From an uncultured Hyphomicrobiales bacterium (GTDB lineage: Bacteria; Pseudomonadota; Alphaproteobacteria; Rhizobiales; Beijerinckiaceae), in contig CAIKAR010000017.1 in assembly GCA_903825465.1 (NCBI GenBank), forward strand, positions 1-64,000: 64,000 bases of DNA. The letters run 5' to 3'. A model generated the notes under the pieces. That model was given only the letters and a program-made list of their open reading frames with translations. It ran no database searches and was not told the DNA's origin. A program made the position numbers and the translations under genes. The number at the start of each line of letters is the position of its first letter. Positions within the stretch are counted from its first letter, which is position 1. This document shows positions 1 through 7,856 of the stretch, piece after piece.

Positions 1-453
1 GTTGCGGAACAGGTTGAGCACGGCGGGCAGGTTGCACGACATGGCGACCCGCGCGCGCGCGCGGCCCGAGCCGTTGAAGAGCTGGTGGCGCGCGTTGAGC
101 GGGGGCGAGAAGACGCTGCGCGGCCCCCACTCGAAGCGCCTGGCCTCGCCGTCGTGTCCTTCGACGCTCGCGCCGCCGTCGCCGGACAGCACATAGAAGG
201 CCGATTCAAACAGGTGTTTCATCGGCTTGGTGCGCGCCCCCGGCGGCATGTCGAGCAGGAACACCGTCATCGCGTCGCCGCGGCCCTTGACGTGGACGAT
301 GGCGCCATCGACGCCGAAAAGCGGCCAGGGGCGCGTTTCAAGCGACATCAAATCAAGGCCAAGCCCCTCGTGGACGGGCACGCCCTGGGCGGCGCTCCAG
401 TCGAGGTAGGAGTCGACCATGAATTTGCCGGCCGGCGCTTCAACGTCCGCCAT
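1..453 (-). CDS. Cupin-domain protein, C-terminus outside window
   Basis: The frame runs from an ATG at 453 for 151 codons to the window edge without a stop, so the protein is truncated here only because the window ends. A GGGGAG ribosome site lies about 8 nt upstream. The translation begins MADVEAPAGKF and carries cupin-like motifs: PGARTKPMKHLFE (residues 71-83, His80 and Glu83) and a second strand set GPRSVFSPPLNARHQLFNG (110-128, His123). This is a beta-barrel of the small-molecule dioxygenase or isomerase type; the substrate is unknown. It is the last visible gene of a three-gene minus-strand run after the alpha/beta hydrolase (30 nt gap) and the BNR propeller. Confidence 0.75.
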   Translation of the reverse strand, partial: MADVEAPAGKFMVDSYLDWSAAQGVPVHEGLGLDLMSLETRPWPLFGVDGAIVHVKGRGDAMTVFLLDMPPGARTKPMKHLFESAFYVLSGDGGASVEGHDGEARRFEWGPRSVFSPPLNARHQLFNGSGRARARVAMSCNLPAVLNLFRN

Positions 454-483
454 GCGAAAACTCCCCGCGATCGTGTCCGGATG

Positions 484-1344
484 TCAGCGCGCCCGGCGCC
501 GGAGAAAATCCACCGCGACATCGTTGAACAGGCTCGGCCGCTCCCAATAGGCGGAATGCCCGGTTTCGGCGAGGATGACAAATTCGCTGTCGGGCACCCG
601 CGCGGCGACCTGCCGCAGCAACGCCGGCGGCGCGTAGAGGTCGGCGGCGCCGGCGACGAAGAGGCTTGGCGCGGAAACGCCCGCGACGCTTTTCCAGTCG
701 AGCCTGTTGGCGCGCCGCATCAACGGACGCGGGCCAAGGCAGGCCTTGCGTTCAAGGGCGATCCAGGCCTCCGCGCCGGCGGGATTGGCGGCGCGGTAGG
801 AGGGGCCGAGTTCCTTGAATTCGGACGGCATCTCTTCGAAGCCGGGCAGGGCGACGCGCTTAATCGCCGCTTCGTGTTCGGGCTCGGCGAGGCCGCTGAA
901 AGAGCCGCCGGAAAAAATCGCCGCGCTCAATCGGCTGGAACGGGACGCGGCGAAGTCGAGCAACACCGAGCAACCGGCGGCCGAGGCGACGCAGGCGAAG
1001 GTTTCCAGTTCGAGATGATCGGCCAACGCTTCGAGATCGTCGGAGGCGACGCCCGCGCCGGCCACATCCAGCGGGCTGGAACCGCTGTAGCCGCGCCGCG
1101 AATAGGCGATGACGCGGAAGCCGGCCGCGGCGAAGGCGGGCAGCTGGTAGGGCCACATATGCGCGCTGCCGGTCGCGGGATGCGACAGGATCACAGCGGG
1201 GCCGCCGCCGCCGGTGTCGATGAAAAACAGGTTCGCGCCGCCGGCCACGGGCGCGAGGCCCTGTCTCGTCGGAGGCGGCCGCGGAATGGGCTCCGACCGC
1301 GCGAAAAAATCCTCGGGGAAGTCAACGCGAAGGGGGGCGGTCAT
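484..1344 (-). CDS. Alpha/beta hydrolase with altered nucleophile elbow
   Basis: 286-residue alpha/beta-hydrolase fold protein starting MTAPLRVDFPEDFF; a longer open frame upstream overlaps the next gene and was not used. The oxyanion region ILSHPATGS (52-60), the acid Asp235 in VAGAADLYAPP and the base His263 in TGHSAYWERP are where the family has them. The nucleophile elbow reads VASAAGCS (119-126): the position normally occupied by Ser in G-x-S-x-G is Ala122, with Ser one residue earlier. Either the nucleophile is shifted or the protein is not a classical esterase. It lies between a BNR propeller (65 nt gap) and a cupin, probably cotranscribed. Substrate unknown; cytoplasmic, no signal peptide. 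Confidence 0.85.
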   Translation of the reverse strand: MTAPLRVDFPEDFFARSEPIPRPPPTRQGLAPVAGGANLFFIDTGGGGPAVILSHPATGSAHMWPYQLPAFAAAGFRVIAYSRRGYSGSSPLDVAGAGVASDDLEALADHLELETFACVASAAGCSVLLDFAASRSSRLSAAIFSGGSFSGLAEPEHEAAIKRVALPGFEEMPSEFKELGPSYRAANPAGAEAWIALERKACLGPRPLMRRANRLDWKSVAGVSAPSLFVAGAADLYAPPALLRQVAARVPDSEFVILAETGHSAYWERPSLFNDVAVDFLRRRAR

Positions 1345-1409
1345 CTTGGGGGCTCGCCCACCGGAAATCGCATTTTCGACATGGTTCAAAACCGCGCGGC
1401 GACGCGCCG

Positions 1410-2492
1410 TCAGGCGGCCGCGGTTTGCAGGTTGCGGAAATGGCCGCCCTTCGACACCGGCTTCAACCCGCTGACGACGAGTTGCCACGACTCCGCGCCG
1501 TCCTCGCTCGCGTAGATTTCGCCGTCGGTGTTGCCGGCGAACATCGTGAATCCGCCCGGATAAACGGCGATATTGAACGCCTCGATGTTGGCGCGGCCCT
1601 CGTTTGGCAGCCCTTTGTTGGCGCTCTCCCACGTGCGGCCGCGGTCGCGCGAGCGCAACACCGTCCCATGCGCCTGCCGCGACGTGCGCCACGTGCGGGG
1701 ATCGCGCTCGGCCCCCGAGGCGTAAATAGCGCCGTCGCCCGCCGGCGAAACGATCATCTGATCGGGATATCCGATGCGGAAGTCCATGTCGGTGAGCCGC
1801 GTCCATTTCTCGCCGCCGTCGTCGCTGGCGAACATGCCGTTGCCGGTCGCGATGTAGAGGCGGTCGTCGCGGGAGTCGCGCGCGACGCGGTGAATGTCCT
1901 TCGGCCAGACATCGTCGGGCCGGTAAAAGTCGTCGAGCTCGCGCCATGTCTGGCCGCCGTCGCGGGTCAGCAACAACGCGCCTTGTTCGATGGCGGCGAA
2001 GAACACGTTGGGATCGCGCCTGTCGAAAAGGAATGCCTTGGTGTGCGCGAGGTGGGGCGGCGGCGGAAAGGACCAGGTCTCGTGGCCGGGCACCGCGCCG
2101 ATCGAGGGCAGCTCGCGCCAGTGCGCGCCGTTGTCGTCGCTGCGGAACAGCGACACCGGCTCGGTGCCCGCGTAAAGCGCCGCGCCGTTGTAGTCGAGGC
2201 TGAAGACATGGCCGCTCGTCACGCCGTTGTCGCGGCTTGTCCATGTCGCGCCGTCGTCGCCGCTATGAAAGATGCCGCCGTTGTGGACACTGGCGAAGAC
2301 GCCTTTGCCCGGCGGGCGCATCAACGCGCTGACATGCTTGCCGTCGAGCGTGTGCGCCGTTTTTTTCCACGGCGCGGAAGCGTCGGCGCGCTCGATGACA
2401 TCGACGCCGCTCAGCGTCGCGACCAGAAGCCGCGTCGGCGTCGCGCCGGCTTCGCAGACACTGGGGCCGTTGGTGGAGAGGCAGGCTGTCAT
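1410..2492 (-). CDS. BNR/VPS10-type beta-propeller protein
   Basis: 360 residues, ATG at 2492 with a GAGGAG site 6 nt upstream. The protein is built of repeated Asp-box (BNR) turns spaced evenly through the chain: SGDDGATW, SDDNGAHW, TRDGGQTW, SDDGGEKW, SRDRGRTW and SEDGAESW. These mark a six- or seven-bladed propeller of the sialidase/sortilin type. The sialidase arginine triad is not evident, so glycosidase activity should not be assumed. No signal peptide is seen. It is the first gene of a minus-strand run with an alpha/beta hydrolase and a cupin; the upstream gap (2493-2666) is shared with the divergent VOC gene and probably holds both promoters. Confidence 0.85.
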   Translation of the reverse strand: MTACLSTNGPSVCEAGATPTRLLVATLSGVDVIERADASAPWKKTAHTLDGKHVSALMRPPGKGVFASVHNGGIFHSGDDGATWTSRDNGVTSGHVFSLDYNGAALYAGTEPVSLFRSDDNGAHWRELPSIGAVPGHETWSFPPPPHLAHTKAFLFDRRDPNVFFAAIEQGALLLTRDGGQTWRELDDFYRPDDVWPKDIHRVARDSRDDRLYIATGNGMFASDDGGEKWTRLTDMDFRIGYPDQMIVSPAGDGAIYASGAERDPRTWRTSRQAHGTVLRSRDRGRTWESANKGLPNEGRANIEAFNIAVYPGGFTMFAGNTDGEIYASEDGAESWQLVVSGLKPVSKGGHFRNLQTAAA

Positions 2493-2666
2493 GGCGGTCT
2501 CCTCGTGTCGCGCCGGCCTCTTTCGGGCCAGTCCGCTGGATGAAATCTAGGGCCGAAGAAACGCGCGAGTCAAATGAGCGCGCGAAACGCCGTCTTGCCG
2601 GTCCCGCCGAATTCGGACACATTGACCGCAACGCGGCCGATGCCGCGAAAAAATCGAAAGGGAGCC

Positions 2667-3461
2667 ATGCCGCGCATTCGCCATATCTCCATCATGTCGC
2701 CGGACCCCGCGCCGCTGGCGGCGTTTTACACGGCGAATTTCGACATGCGGGAAGTCGCGCGCGGCGCGGAGGGCGATATCGACCTGACCGACGGCGGCTA
2801 CGCGGTCGCCATCGTCAAGCGGCGGCCGGGCCTGCGGGAATTGCGGCTGGAGGACGGGCTTCACCACATCGGAATCGCCGTGGAAAACATCGACGAGACC
2901 GTCGCCCGTTATCTCGCGCGCTATCCCCGCGGCGCCGTCGTTCCCGAGACCGGCGGCGCGCGGCGCGGCGAGGTTCGCGTCCACGATCCGGAATGCAATC
3001 CGGTCGCGCTCTCGCAAGCCAATTTCGGCTTGCCGGACGCGCCGCCGGGACTTCCCCGCGTCGCGCACATGGCGCTCAACGCGCTCGACACCGAGGCGAT
3101 CCGGGATTTCTACGCGTCGGTCTTCGGGTTTCGCGAGGTGTTCGAGGCGCACAAGGAGGCGCGCAAGCGGCCGGGCTATCGCAACAAGCATGTTGGCGAC
3201 GGCTTCACCAATGTCGCGATCCAGGCTTTTTTCAGCGGCGAGGAAGGCCACGAGGCGCGCTTCGGCGTCGCGCATGTCGGTTTTCTCACGCCGGACTCCA
3301 AGGCGATGGCGGAGAAAGTCGCCCGCGGCGGCGCGAGCGTGCAAGCGCGGCCCGCGCATCGCACGCAATCGGAGATCCGCATGCGCGACCCGCAGGGCAA
3401 CGGCGCGGATCTCTCGCAGCGCGGCTGGGAAGTCGACACCGACACGTGGGCGCGGCCCTGA
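2667..3461 (+). CDS. Two-domain VOC (glyoxalase/extradiol fold) protein
   Basis: 264 residues from ATG 2667, chosen because AAAGGGA precedes it and MPRIRHISIMSPD is a typical first VOC strand; an in-frame ATG at 2574 has no such support. Two vicinal-oxygen-chelate modules follow one another: residues 1-117 (contains LHHIGIAVENI) and about 125-255 (contains VAHMALNALD and FGVAHVGFLTPDS, ending MRDPQGNG). The repeated H-x-A/G pattern fits metal binding by paired betaalphabetabetabeta units, as in catechol dioxygenases or lactoylglutathione lyase relatives; the reaction is not predictable. The stop codon overlaps the start of the following TctC-like gene (TGATG), so the two are translationally coupled. 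Confidence 0.85.
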   Translation: MPRIRHISIMSPDPAPLAAFYTANFDMREVARGAEGDIDLTDGGYAVAIVKRRPGLRELRLEDGLHHIGIAVENIDETVARYLARYPRGAVVPETGGARRGEVRVHDPECNPVALSQANFGLPDAPPGLPRVAHMALNALDTEAIRDFYASVFGFREVFEAHKEARKRPGYRNKHVGDGFTNVAIQAFFSGEEGHEARFGVAHVGFLTPDSKAMAEKVARGGASVQARPAHRTQSEIRMRDPQGNGADLSQRGWEVDTDTWARP

Positions 3462-4525
3462 TGGCGGGCGCGCGGCGCGGCGCGCTCGCGGCTGTCGCGG
3501 CCTGCGCTTCGTGCTTCGCGGCGGCGCGCGCCGATCCGGTCGCCGACTTCTACCGCGGCAAGCAGATATCGATGTACATCCGCGCCGCGCCCGGCGGCAA
3601 TTACGACGTCTATTCGCGCGTGCTCGGCCGCCACATGACGCGGCATATTCCGGGCAATCCGCTTGTCGTGCCGATCAACATGCCCGGCGGCGGCGGCCTC
3701 GTCGCGCTCTCCTATGTCGTCAACGCCGCGCCGCGCGACGGCGACGCGCTGACGATCATCACGCAATCGTTTCCGATGGATCAGGCGCTCGGCCTCGCGA
3801 AGAACCGCCGCGTCGACATGCGCGCGCTCAAGTGGATCGGCAACATGAGCGACACCAACGAGTTCGTCTTCACGGCGAAATCCTCGCCGACCCGGACGCT
3901 CGACGACGCGCGCCGGCGCGAGACCGTCATCGCGGCCACGGGCGTCGGCTCGATCATGACGCAGCTGGCGGGCGTCTACAACAACCTGCTGGGCACGCGG
4001 TTCCGCGTCGTCTACGGCTATCCCAGCGGGCCCGAGATGTCGCTGGCGATGGAGCGCGGCGAGGTCGAGGCGCGCAGCACGAGCAATCCGCAGGTTTTGG
4101 GCGCGACAAAGGCCGAGGTGCTGGCGAAGTACAACTTCCTGATTCAGGCGGGCGTTCGCAAAATTCCCGATTTTTCGGAAACGCCGCTGCTGCGCGACCT
4201 CGCGACATCGGACCGCGACCGCCGCGTGTTCGATTTCATTTCGAAGGCGGCGGTCATCGCGCGTCCGCTGGTCGCCGGTCCGGCGACGCCGCCCGATCGC
4301 GTCCAGGCCTTGCGGCGGGCCTTCGACGAAACGCTCGTCGATCCCCAATTTCTGGCGGAGGCGGCGAGCCTCAATCTCGAAATCGGCGCGACCAGCGGCG
4401 AGGAGCTGCAAAAGCTCGTTTTCGACCTGCTCGACACGCCGCCCGAGGCGCTGGGCGAAGTCGCCGCCGCGATCACGCTGCGGGATGTGACGGCGCGTCC
4501 CGGCGGCGCGCGCGGCGAGCCATAG
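3461..4525 (+). CDS. TctC/Bug-like periplasmic solute-binding protein
   Basis: 354 residues; start ATG 3461 overlaps the stop of the VOC gene. Residues 1-25 form a Sec-type signal (hydrophobic alanine-rich core ending FAAARADP). The mature part begins VADFYRGKQISMYI and shows the family landmarks PGGNYD (about 45), IPGNPLVVPINMPGGGG and a C-terminal DRVQALRRAFDETL helix. Bug proteins bind carboxylates such as tricarboxylates or aromatic acids in the periplasm and normally serve TctAB permeases. No tctA or tctB is nearby, so it is an orphan, presumably linked to the coupled VOC enzyme. One of six such proteins in the window. Confidence 0.85.
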   Translation: MAGARRGALAAVAACASCFAAARADPVADFYRGKQISMYIRAAPGGNYDVYSRVLGRHMTRHIPGNPLVVPINMPGGGGLVALSYVVNAAPRDGDALTIITQSFPMDQALGLAKNRRVDMRALKWIGNMSDTNEFVFTAKSSPTRTLDDARRRETVIAATGVGSIMTQLAGVYNNLLGTRFRVVYGYPSGPEMSLAMERGEVEARSTSNPQVLGATKAEVLAKYNFLIQAGVRKIPDFSETPLLRDLATSDRDRRVFDFISKAAVIARPLVAGPATPPDRVQALRRAFDETLVDPQFLAEAASLNLEIGATSGEELQKLVFDLLDTPPEALGEVAAAITLRDVTARPGGARGEP

Positions 4526-4537
4526 GCGGGCGAGAGG

Positions 4538-5641
4538 TCAGAGCTTCAGACTGAAAAGATTGATCGCGTTGTCGCGCGTCAATCGCCGCCGCTTCTCTTC
4601 GGGCAAGCCGTGCAAATGATGTTCGACGACCTGCCGCGAATTGGGGAACGTCATGTTGAAATGCGGATAGTCGTTGGACCACATGCAGTTCTTCTCGCCC
4701 CACCAGGGGAAATGCCGCGTGCCGACGTAGTCCTCGAGGAACGTGCCGTAGACATGCTCCTCGAAAATCTCGCTCGGCTTGCGCTTGATCGGCAGCGTCG
4801 TCGTGCGCCTGGTGCGCTCGAAGTAGTAATCCCATTGCTGAAGGAGGAATGGCAGCCAGCCAATCTCGCTCTCGGCCATCAGCAGCTTCAGCTTCGGATG
4901 CCGGTCGAAGGCGCCGGAGAAGATGAAGTCGAAGAGCGTGTTGGCGGAATCGTTCGTCTTCGCGTTGACGGCGTCCTTGATGCCCTGAACGCCGCCCTTC
5001 TGGCCGGTCTTGATGTAGGAATGGCCGGTCAGGATATGGCAGACGACGGGCTGGCCGGCCTCGGCGCAGGCCGCCCACAGGGGATCGTAGTGATCCGACG
5101 TGAAGGGCAGCCGCGGGTCCGGCACCTGCCACAGCATCGCGCCCTTGAGGCCCATGTCATGGCCTCTGCGCATCTCCTTGACGCCGCCAGCGATGTCGTA
5201 GGCCGACACAAGCGGCACGCCGTAAAGCCGCTTCGAGTCCGTCTTGCAAAAGTTCGACATCCAGTCGTTGTAGAGCTTGAACGATTGCTCCTGCGTCTCG
5301 ACGTCGTCGATGCCGAAGAGCGCCATCCCGTAATTCGGGAACAGGATTTCGGCCTCGACGCCGTCGGTGTCGAGGTCCTTGAGGCGCAAATGCGGATCGG
5401 TCGCGCCGGGAGGCGAATTGCGGAACGGCACCTTCGGCAATTGTTCCCGCAGCCGCGTCGGCAGTTCCCGCCACAGTTCGTCCGGCTCCATCACATGGGA
5501 GTCGGTTGAAATCATCCTCGGCATGGCGGCGATTTCCGCGTCCGTGAGGTCGGCGCCGACAACGGCGCGGCGCGGAAACGTCGCCGCCTGTTCGGCCGAC
5601 ATGCCGGCGAATTTAGTGGCGTCTACTGCTATTTGCGGCAT
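4538..5641 (-). CDS. Amidohydrolase family 2 (ACMSD-like) protein
   Basis: 367 residues of the PF04909 TIM-barrel family, which holds metal-dependent hydrolases and decarboxylases. The N-terminal metal motif is a variant, ISTDSHVMEP (44-53: Asp47, His49, Glu52), replacing the usual H-x-H. A central His occurs in VVCHILTGHS and the C-terminal Asp in WSNDYPHFN. Start ATG 5641 has GAGG upstream. The gene ends 12 nt from the convergent TctC-like gene and starts 53 nt after the cupin gene on the same strand, so cupin plus amidohydrolase probably form a pair acting on one substrate. Reaction unknown; the D-x-H-x-x-E subgroup is common in proteobacterial catabolic loci. Confidence 0.85.
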   Translation of the reverse strand: MPQIAVDATKFAGMSAEQAATFPRRAVVGADLTDAEIAAMPRMISTDSHVMEPDELWRELPTRLREQLPKVPFRNSPPGATDPHLRLKDLDTDGVEAEILFPNYGMALFGIDDVETQEQSFKLYNDWMSNFCKTDSKRLYGVPLVSAYDIAGGVKEMRRGHDMGLKGAMLWQVPDPRLPFTSDHYDPLWAACAEAGQPVVCHILTGHSYIKTGQKGGVQGIKDAVNAKTNDSANTLFDFIFSGAFDRHPKLKLLMAESEIGWLPFLLQQWDYYFERTRRTTTLPIKRKPSEIFEEHVYGTFLEDYVGTRHFPWWGEKNCMWSNDYPHFNMTFPNSRQVVEHHLHGLPEEKRRRLTRDNAINLFSLKL

Positions 5642-5694
5642 GTCCGGCCTCTATGTCTGGCTTGCGTCGGGGCGCCCGGCGCGCGCGAAAAATG

Positions 5695-6225
5695 TCAATC
5701 GGGCGAGAAATACTTGCCCCGGGCGTAAACCCGCTTCTTCGAGGATTCGCCGTTCTTCGGCGCGTTGCCGATCTTGGTCGATCCATCGGCGAAGGAGGTT
5801 TGCCTGCCGACATCCTTCGGCGTGCCGAACGAGGTGAGATCGTCAAGGCCCTTTTCGGTGCGCACGCCGCCGCCGACGCGCAGCATCACGAGGTTCTCCG
5901 CTTCGTCGGCCTCGAACTTGTATTGCACGTTTTTGGGGATCATCACGCCCTCGTGCAGGCCCACGACGCGTTCGCCGCCGTCGCCGAAGGAGAATGTCGC
6001 CTTGCCCTGCATCACGATGAAGGCGTGGTCCTCGCCGCCATGCGCGTGCAGCGCGTTCTCGCCGCCGCTGGCGTAGCACTTGATGTTGACCCAGAGGTTT
6101 TCCGCCGTCGCAAGCGGGTCGTAGGAGGTGCCTTGTTCGAGCAGCGGCAGATTGCGCATTGAAAATACGGCGGCTTTGTCGATGGCGACGGCGGGGCGGC
6201 GCTCGATGATTTTGACATCGTCCAT
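5695..6225 (-). CDS. Cupin-domain protein
   Basis: 176 residues, ATG 6225 with GGGAG site. Single cupin barrel: motif 1 is GGENALHAHGGEDHAF (54-69, metal-type His60, His62, Glu65 and the His67 pattern) followed by VMQGKATFSFGDG; motif 2 covers HEGVMIPKNVQYKF. The C-terminal about 45 residues are polar and Lys/Gly-rich, ending RGKYFSPD, and look unstructured. An unusually good sigma70-type promoter with a 19-nt spacer and a dyad lies directly upstream (6253-6283). Role unknown; position before the amidohydrolase gene suggests a common pathway. Confidence 0.85.
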   Translation of the reverse strand: MDDVKIIERRPAVAIDKAAVFSMRNLPLLEQGTSYDPLATAENLWVNIKCYASGGENALHAHGGEDHAFIVMQGKATFSFGDGGERVVGLHEGVMIPKNVQYKFEADEAENLVMLRVGGGVRTEKGLDDLTSFGTPKDVGRQTSFADGSTKIGNAPKNGESSKKRVYARGKYFSPD

Positions 6226-6252
6226 GGACGGCTCTCCCTTGATTTCAGCGCG

Positions 6253-6283
6253 ATTATAAGCGGCGGGGAGACGCCGCTGTCAA
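6253..6283 (-). promoter_or_regulatory. Near-consensus sigma70 promoter with dyad in a 19-nt spacer
   Basis: Read on the minus strand the sequence gives TTGACA (6283-6278), a 19-nt spacer, then TATAAT (6258-6253), 28 nt before the cupin ATG at 6225. The spacer holds an inverted repeat AGCGGCG/CGCCGCT (6259-6265 and 6272-6278). A 19-nt spacer filled by a dyad is the layout of promoters controlled by MerR-family regulators. Perfect hexamers are unusual in GC-rich alphaproteobacteria. No merR gene is in the window, so the regulator is inference. Confidence 0.6.
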
Positions 6284-6316
6284 GGCGAAACGCGCCGCCG
6301 CGTCAATCGCCACAGG

Positions 6317-7609
6317 TCAATCGCCCCATGTCGCGAACATGCCGACGGCGGCGGCCGCCATGACGCCTGTCGCCAGCCATCCGAGCGTCTTCAACACGGG
6401 CTTCAGCGTGAATTCGCCCATGACTTTCCGCCGCGACGCCATGATCATGATCATGATCATGATGGGGATCGCGGCGACGCCGTTGACAACAGCGCTCCAG
6501 AACAGCGCCTTGACGGGATCGAGCGGGGAAAAATTCAAAACCGCGCCAATCGCCGTCGAAATGGCGATGGTCGCGTAGAACGCCAGCGCCCGGCCCGGCT
6601 GTTGAGCGAGCCCGACGCGCCATTTCAGCGCCTCGCCCAGAGCGTAGGCGGCGCTGCCGGCGAGCACAGGCAGCGCCAGCAGCCCCGTGCCCACGATGCC
6701 GAGCGCGAAAATCACGAACGCGAACTTGCCGGCGATGGGGCGCAAGGCCTCGGCGGCTTGCGCGGAAGTCTGGATGTCGGTGGGGCCGTGCGCGTTCAGG
6801 GTGGCGGCGGTGGTGAGCATGATGAACAGCGCGATGACGTTGGAAAAACCCATCCCCACCATTGTGTCGAGCCGCATGCGCTCCATCTGAAGCGGCGCTT
6901 GCGCCGGCGCGTCCTTCAAAGGCTGGCATGCCGGGTCTTCCCGCTCGTTCTCGACTTCCTCGCCGGCCTGCCAGAAAAACAAATAGGGGCTGATGGTCGT
7001 GCCGAACACGGCGACGACGACGGTGAGGTAGTCCCCCGACAGGGAGATATCCGGGAGGACGAGGCTGCGCGCGACGGTCGCCCAGGGAACCCCCACCACA
7101 AAGACCGTCCCGACATAGGCGAAAAGCGACAGCGTCAGCCAGCGCAACACAACGGCGTAGCGGGAATAGCGGACGAAGACTTCGAGCACGACGGAAAGCG
7201 TCGCGAAAGCCACGATGTACAGGGCCGAGGGGCCGCCGATCAACAGCTTCAGCGCGGCCGCCATGGCGCCAAGATCAGCTCCGATATTGATGGTGTTGGC
7301 CACGAGCAGAAGTCCAACAAGCGGATACAGCAACGCGGGGGAGAAATGCTTCCGCATGTTGCCGGCGAGTCCGAGCCCGGTGACGCGGCCAACTTGCGCG
7401 CTGATCAATTGGATCGCGCACATCAACGGATAGGTGAGCAGCAGGGTCCAGCCGAGGTTGTAGCCAAACTGCGCGCCGGCCTGCGAATAGGTGGCGATGC
7501 CGCTGGGGTCGTCGTCGGAGGCCCCGGTGATGAGGCCGGGGCCCATCACGTCGCGCAGCCGCGGTCTTTCCGGTTGCTTGACGAGGGGTTCAACGGCTGC
7601 GTCGTCCAT
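6317..7609 (-). CDS. Divergent Nramp-family metal transporter
   Basis: 430 residues, about eleven hydrophobic helices. Start ATG 7609 was preferred over ATG 7618 because GGAG sits 9 nt before it but touches the earlier one. The N-terminal GPGLITGASDDDPSGIATY (23-41) matches Nramp helix 1, but the canonical DPGN metal motif is D-P-S-G, and helix 6 has ISPYLFF (206-212) where Nramps have M-P-H. Metal choice is therefore unlikely to be classical Mn/Fe; such variants form Nramp-related groups, for some of which I recall other cations being reported. Near the C-terminus a run of alternating Ile-Met is coded by a hexanucleotide repeat. Inner membrane. Monocistronic or leading the cupin gene 91 nt downstream. 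Confidence 0.85.
   Translation of the reverse strand: MDDAAVEPLVKQPERPRLRDVMGPGLITGASDDDPSGIATYSQAGAQFGYNLGWTLLLTYPLMCAIQLISAQVGRVTGLGLAGNMRKHFSPALLYPLVGLLLVANTINIGADLGAMAAALKLLIGGPSALYIVAFATLSVVLEVFVRYSRYAVVLRWLTLSLFAYVGTVFVVGVPWATVARSLVLPDISLSGDYLTVVVAVFGTTISPYLFFWQAGEEVENEREDPACQPLKDAPAQAPLQMERMRLDTMVGMGFSNVIALFIMLTTAATLNAHGPTDIQTSAQAAEALRPIAGKFAFVIFALGIVGTGLLALPVLAGSAAYALGEALKWRVGLAQQPGRALAFYATIAISTAIGAVLNFSPLDPVKALFWSAVVNGVAAIPIMIMIMIMASRRKVMGEFTLKPVLKTLGWLATGVMAAAAVGMFATWGD
6441..6464. repeat. Hexanucleotide repeat inside the Nramp gene
   Basis: Three copies of ATGATC followed by ATGATG, in frame with the minus-strand Nramp gene, coding alternating Ile and Met in a late transmembrane helix. 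Change by one unit would add or remove two residues without a frameshift. Confidence 0.8.
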
Positions 7610-7856
7610 CGGGCCCATCTCCGCCGAACAAGAATAGTTTGGTTTAAACAAGGATAGTCCAAAGCTGAAGCGCTGGGGGGCGGGATTGGTTCCGTTCAAG
7701 CCCGCGTGCGCGGGGGAGGGCACGGGTTTTGGGGGAATGGGGTTGTTTTGAGGGCGCTTCCCCCGCCGGACCGGGACCGCCTTAAAACGGTCGCGGATTT
7801 TCCACCCTGTGGTAGTTTCCCTATCGGCGGCGACTCGTGGCCGCGATGGATTGTCT

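Noticed and set aside
85-1515. 476-codon plus-strand frame
   Set aside because: Antisense of the cupin and alpha/beta hydrolase genes, no recognisable motif.
1410-2492. Sialidase
   Set aside because: Asp-box repeats are present but the arginine triad and other catalytic residues of sialidases are not evident.
7610-7856. Manganese-type operator before the Nramp gene
   Set aside because: TTTGGTTTAAAC contains a short palindrome and TATTCT could be a -10, but no known Mur/Fur or MntR box fits and the spacing to a -35 is 20 nt.
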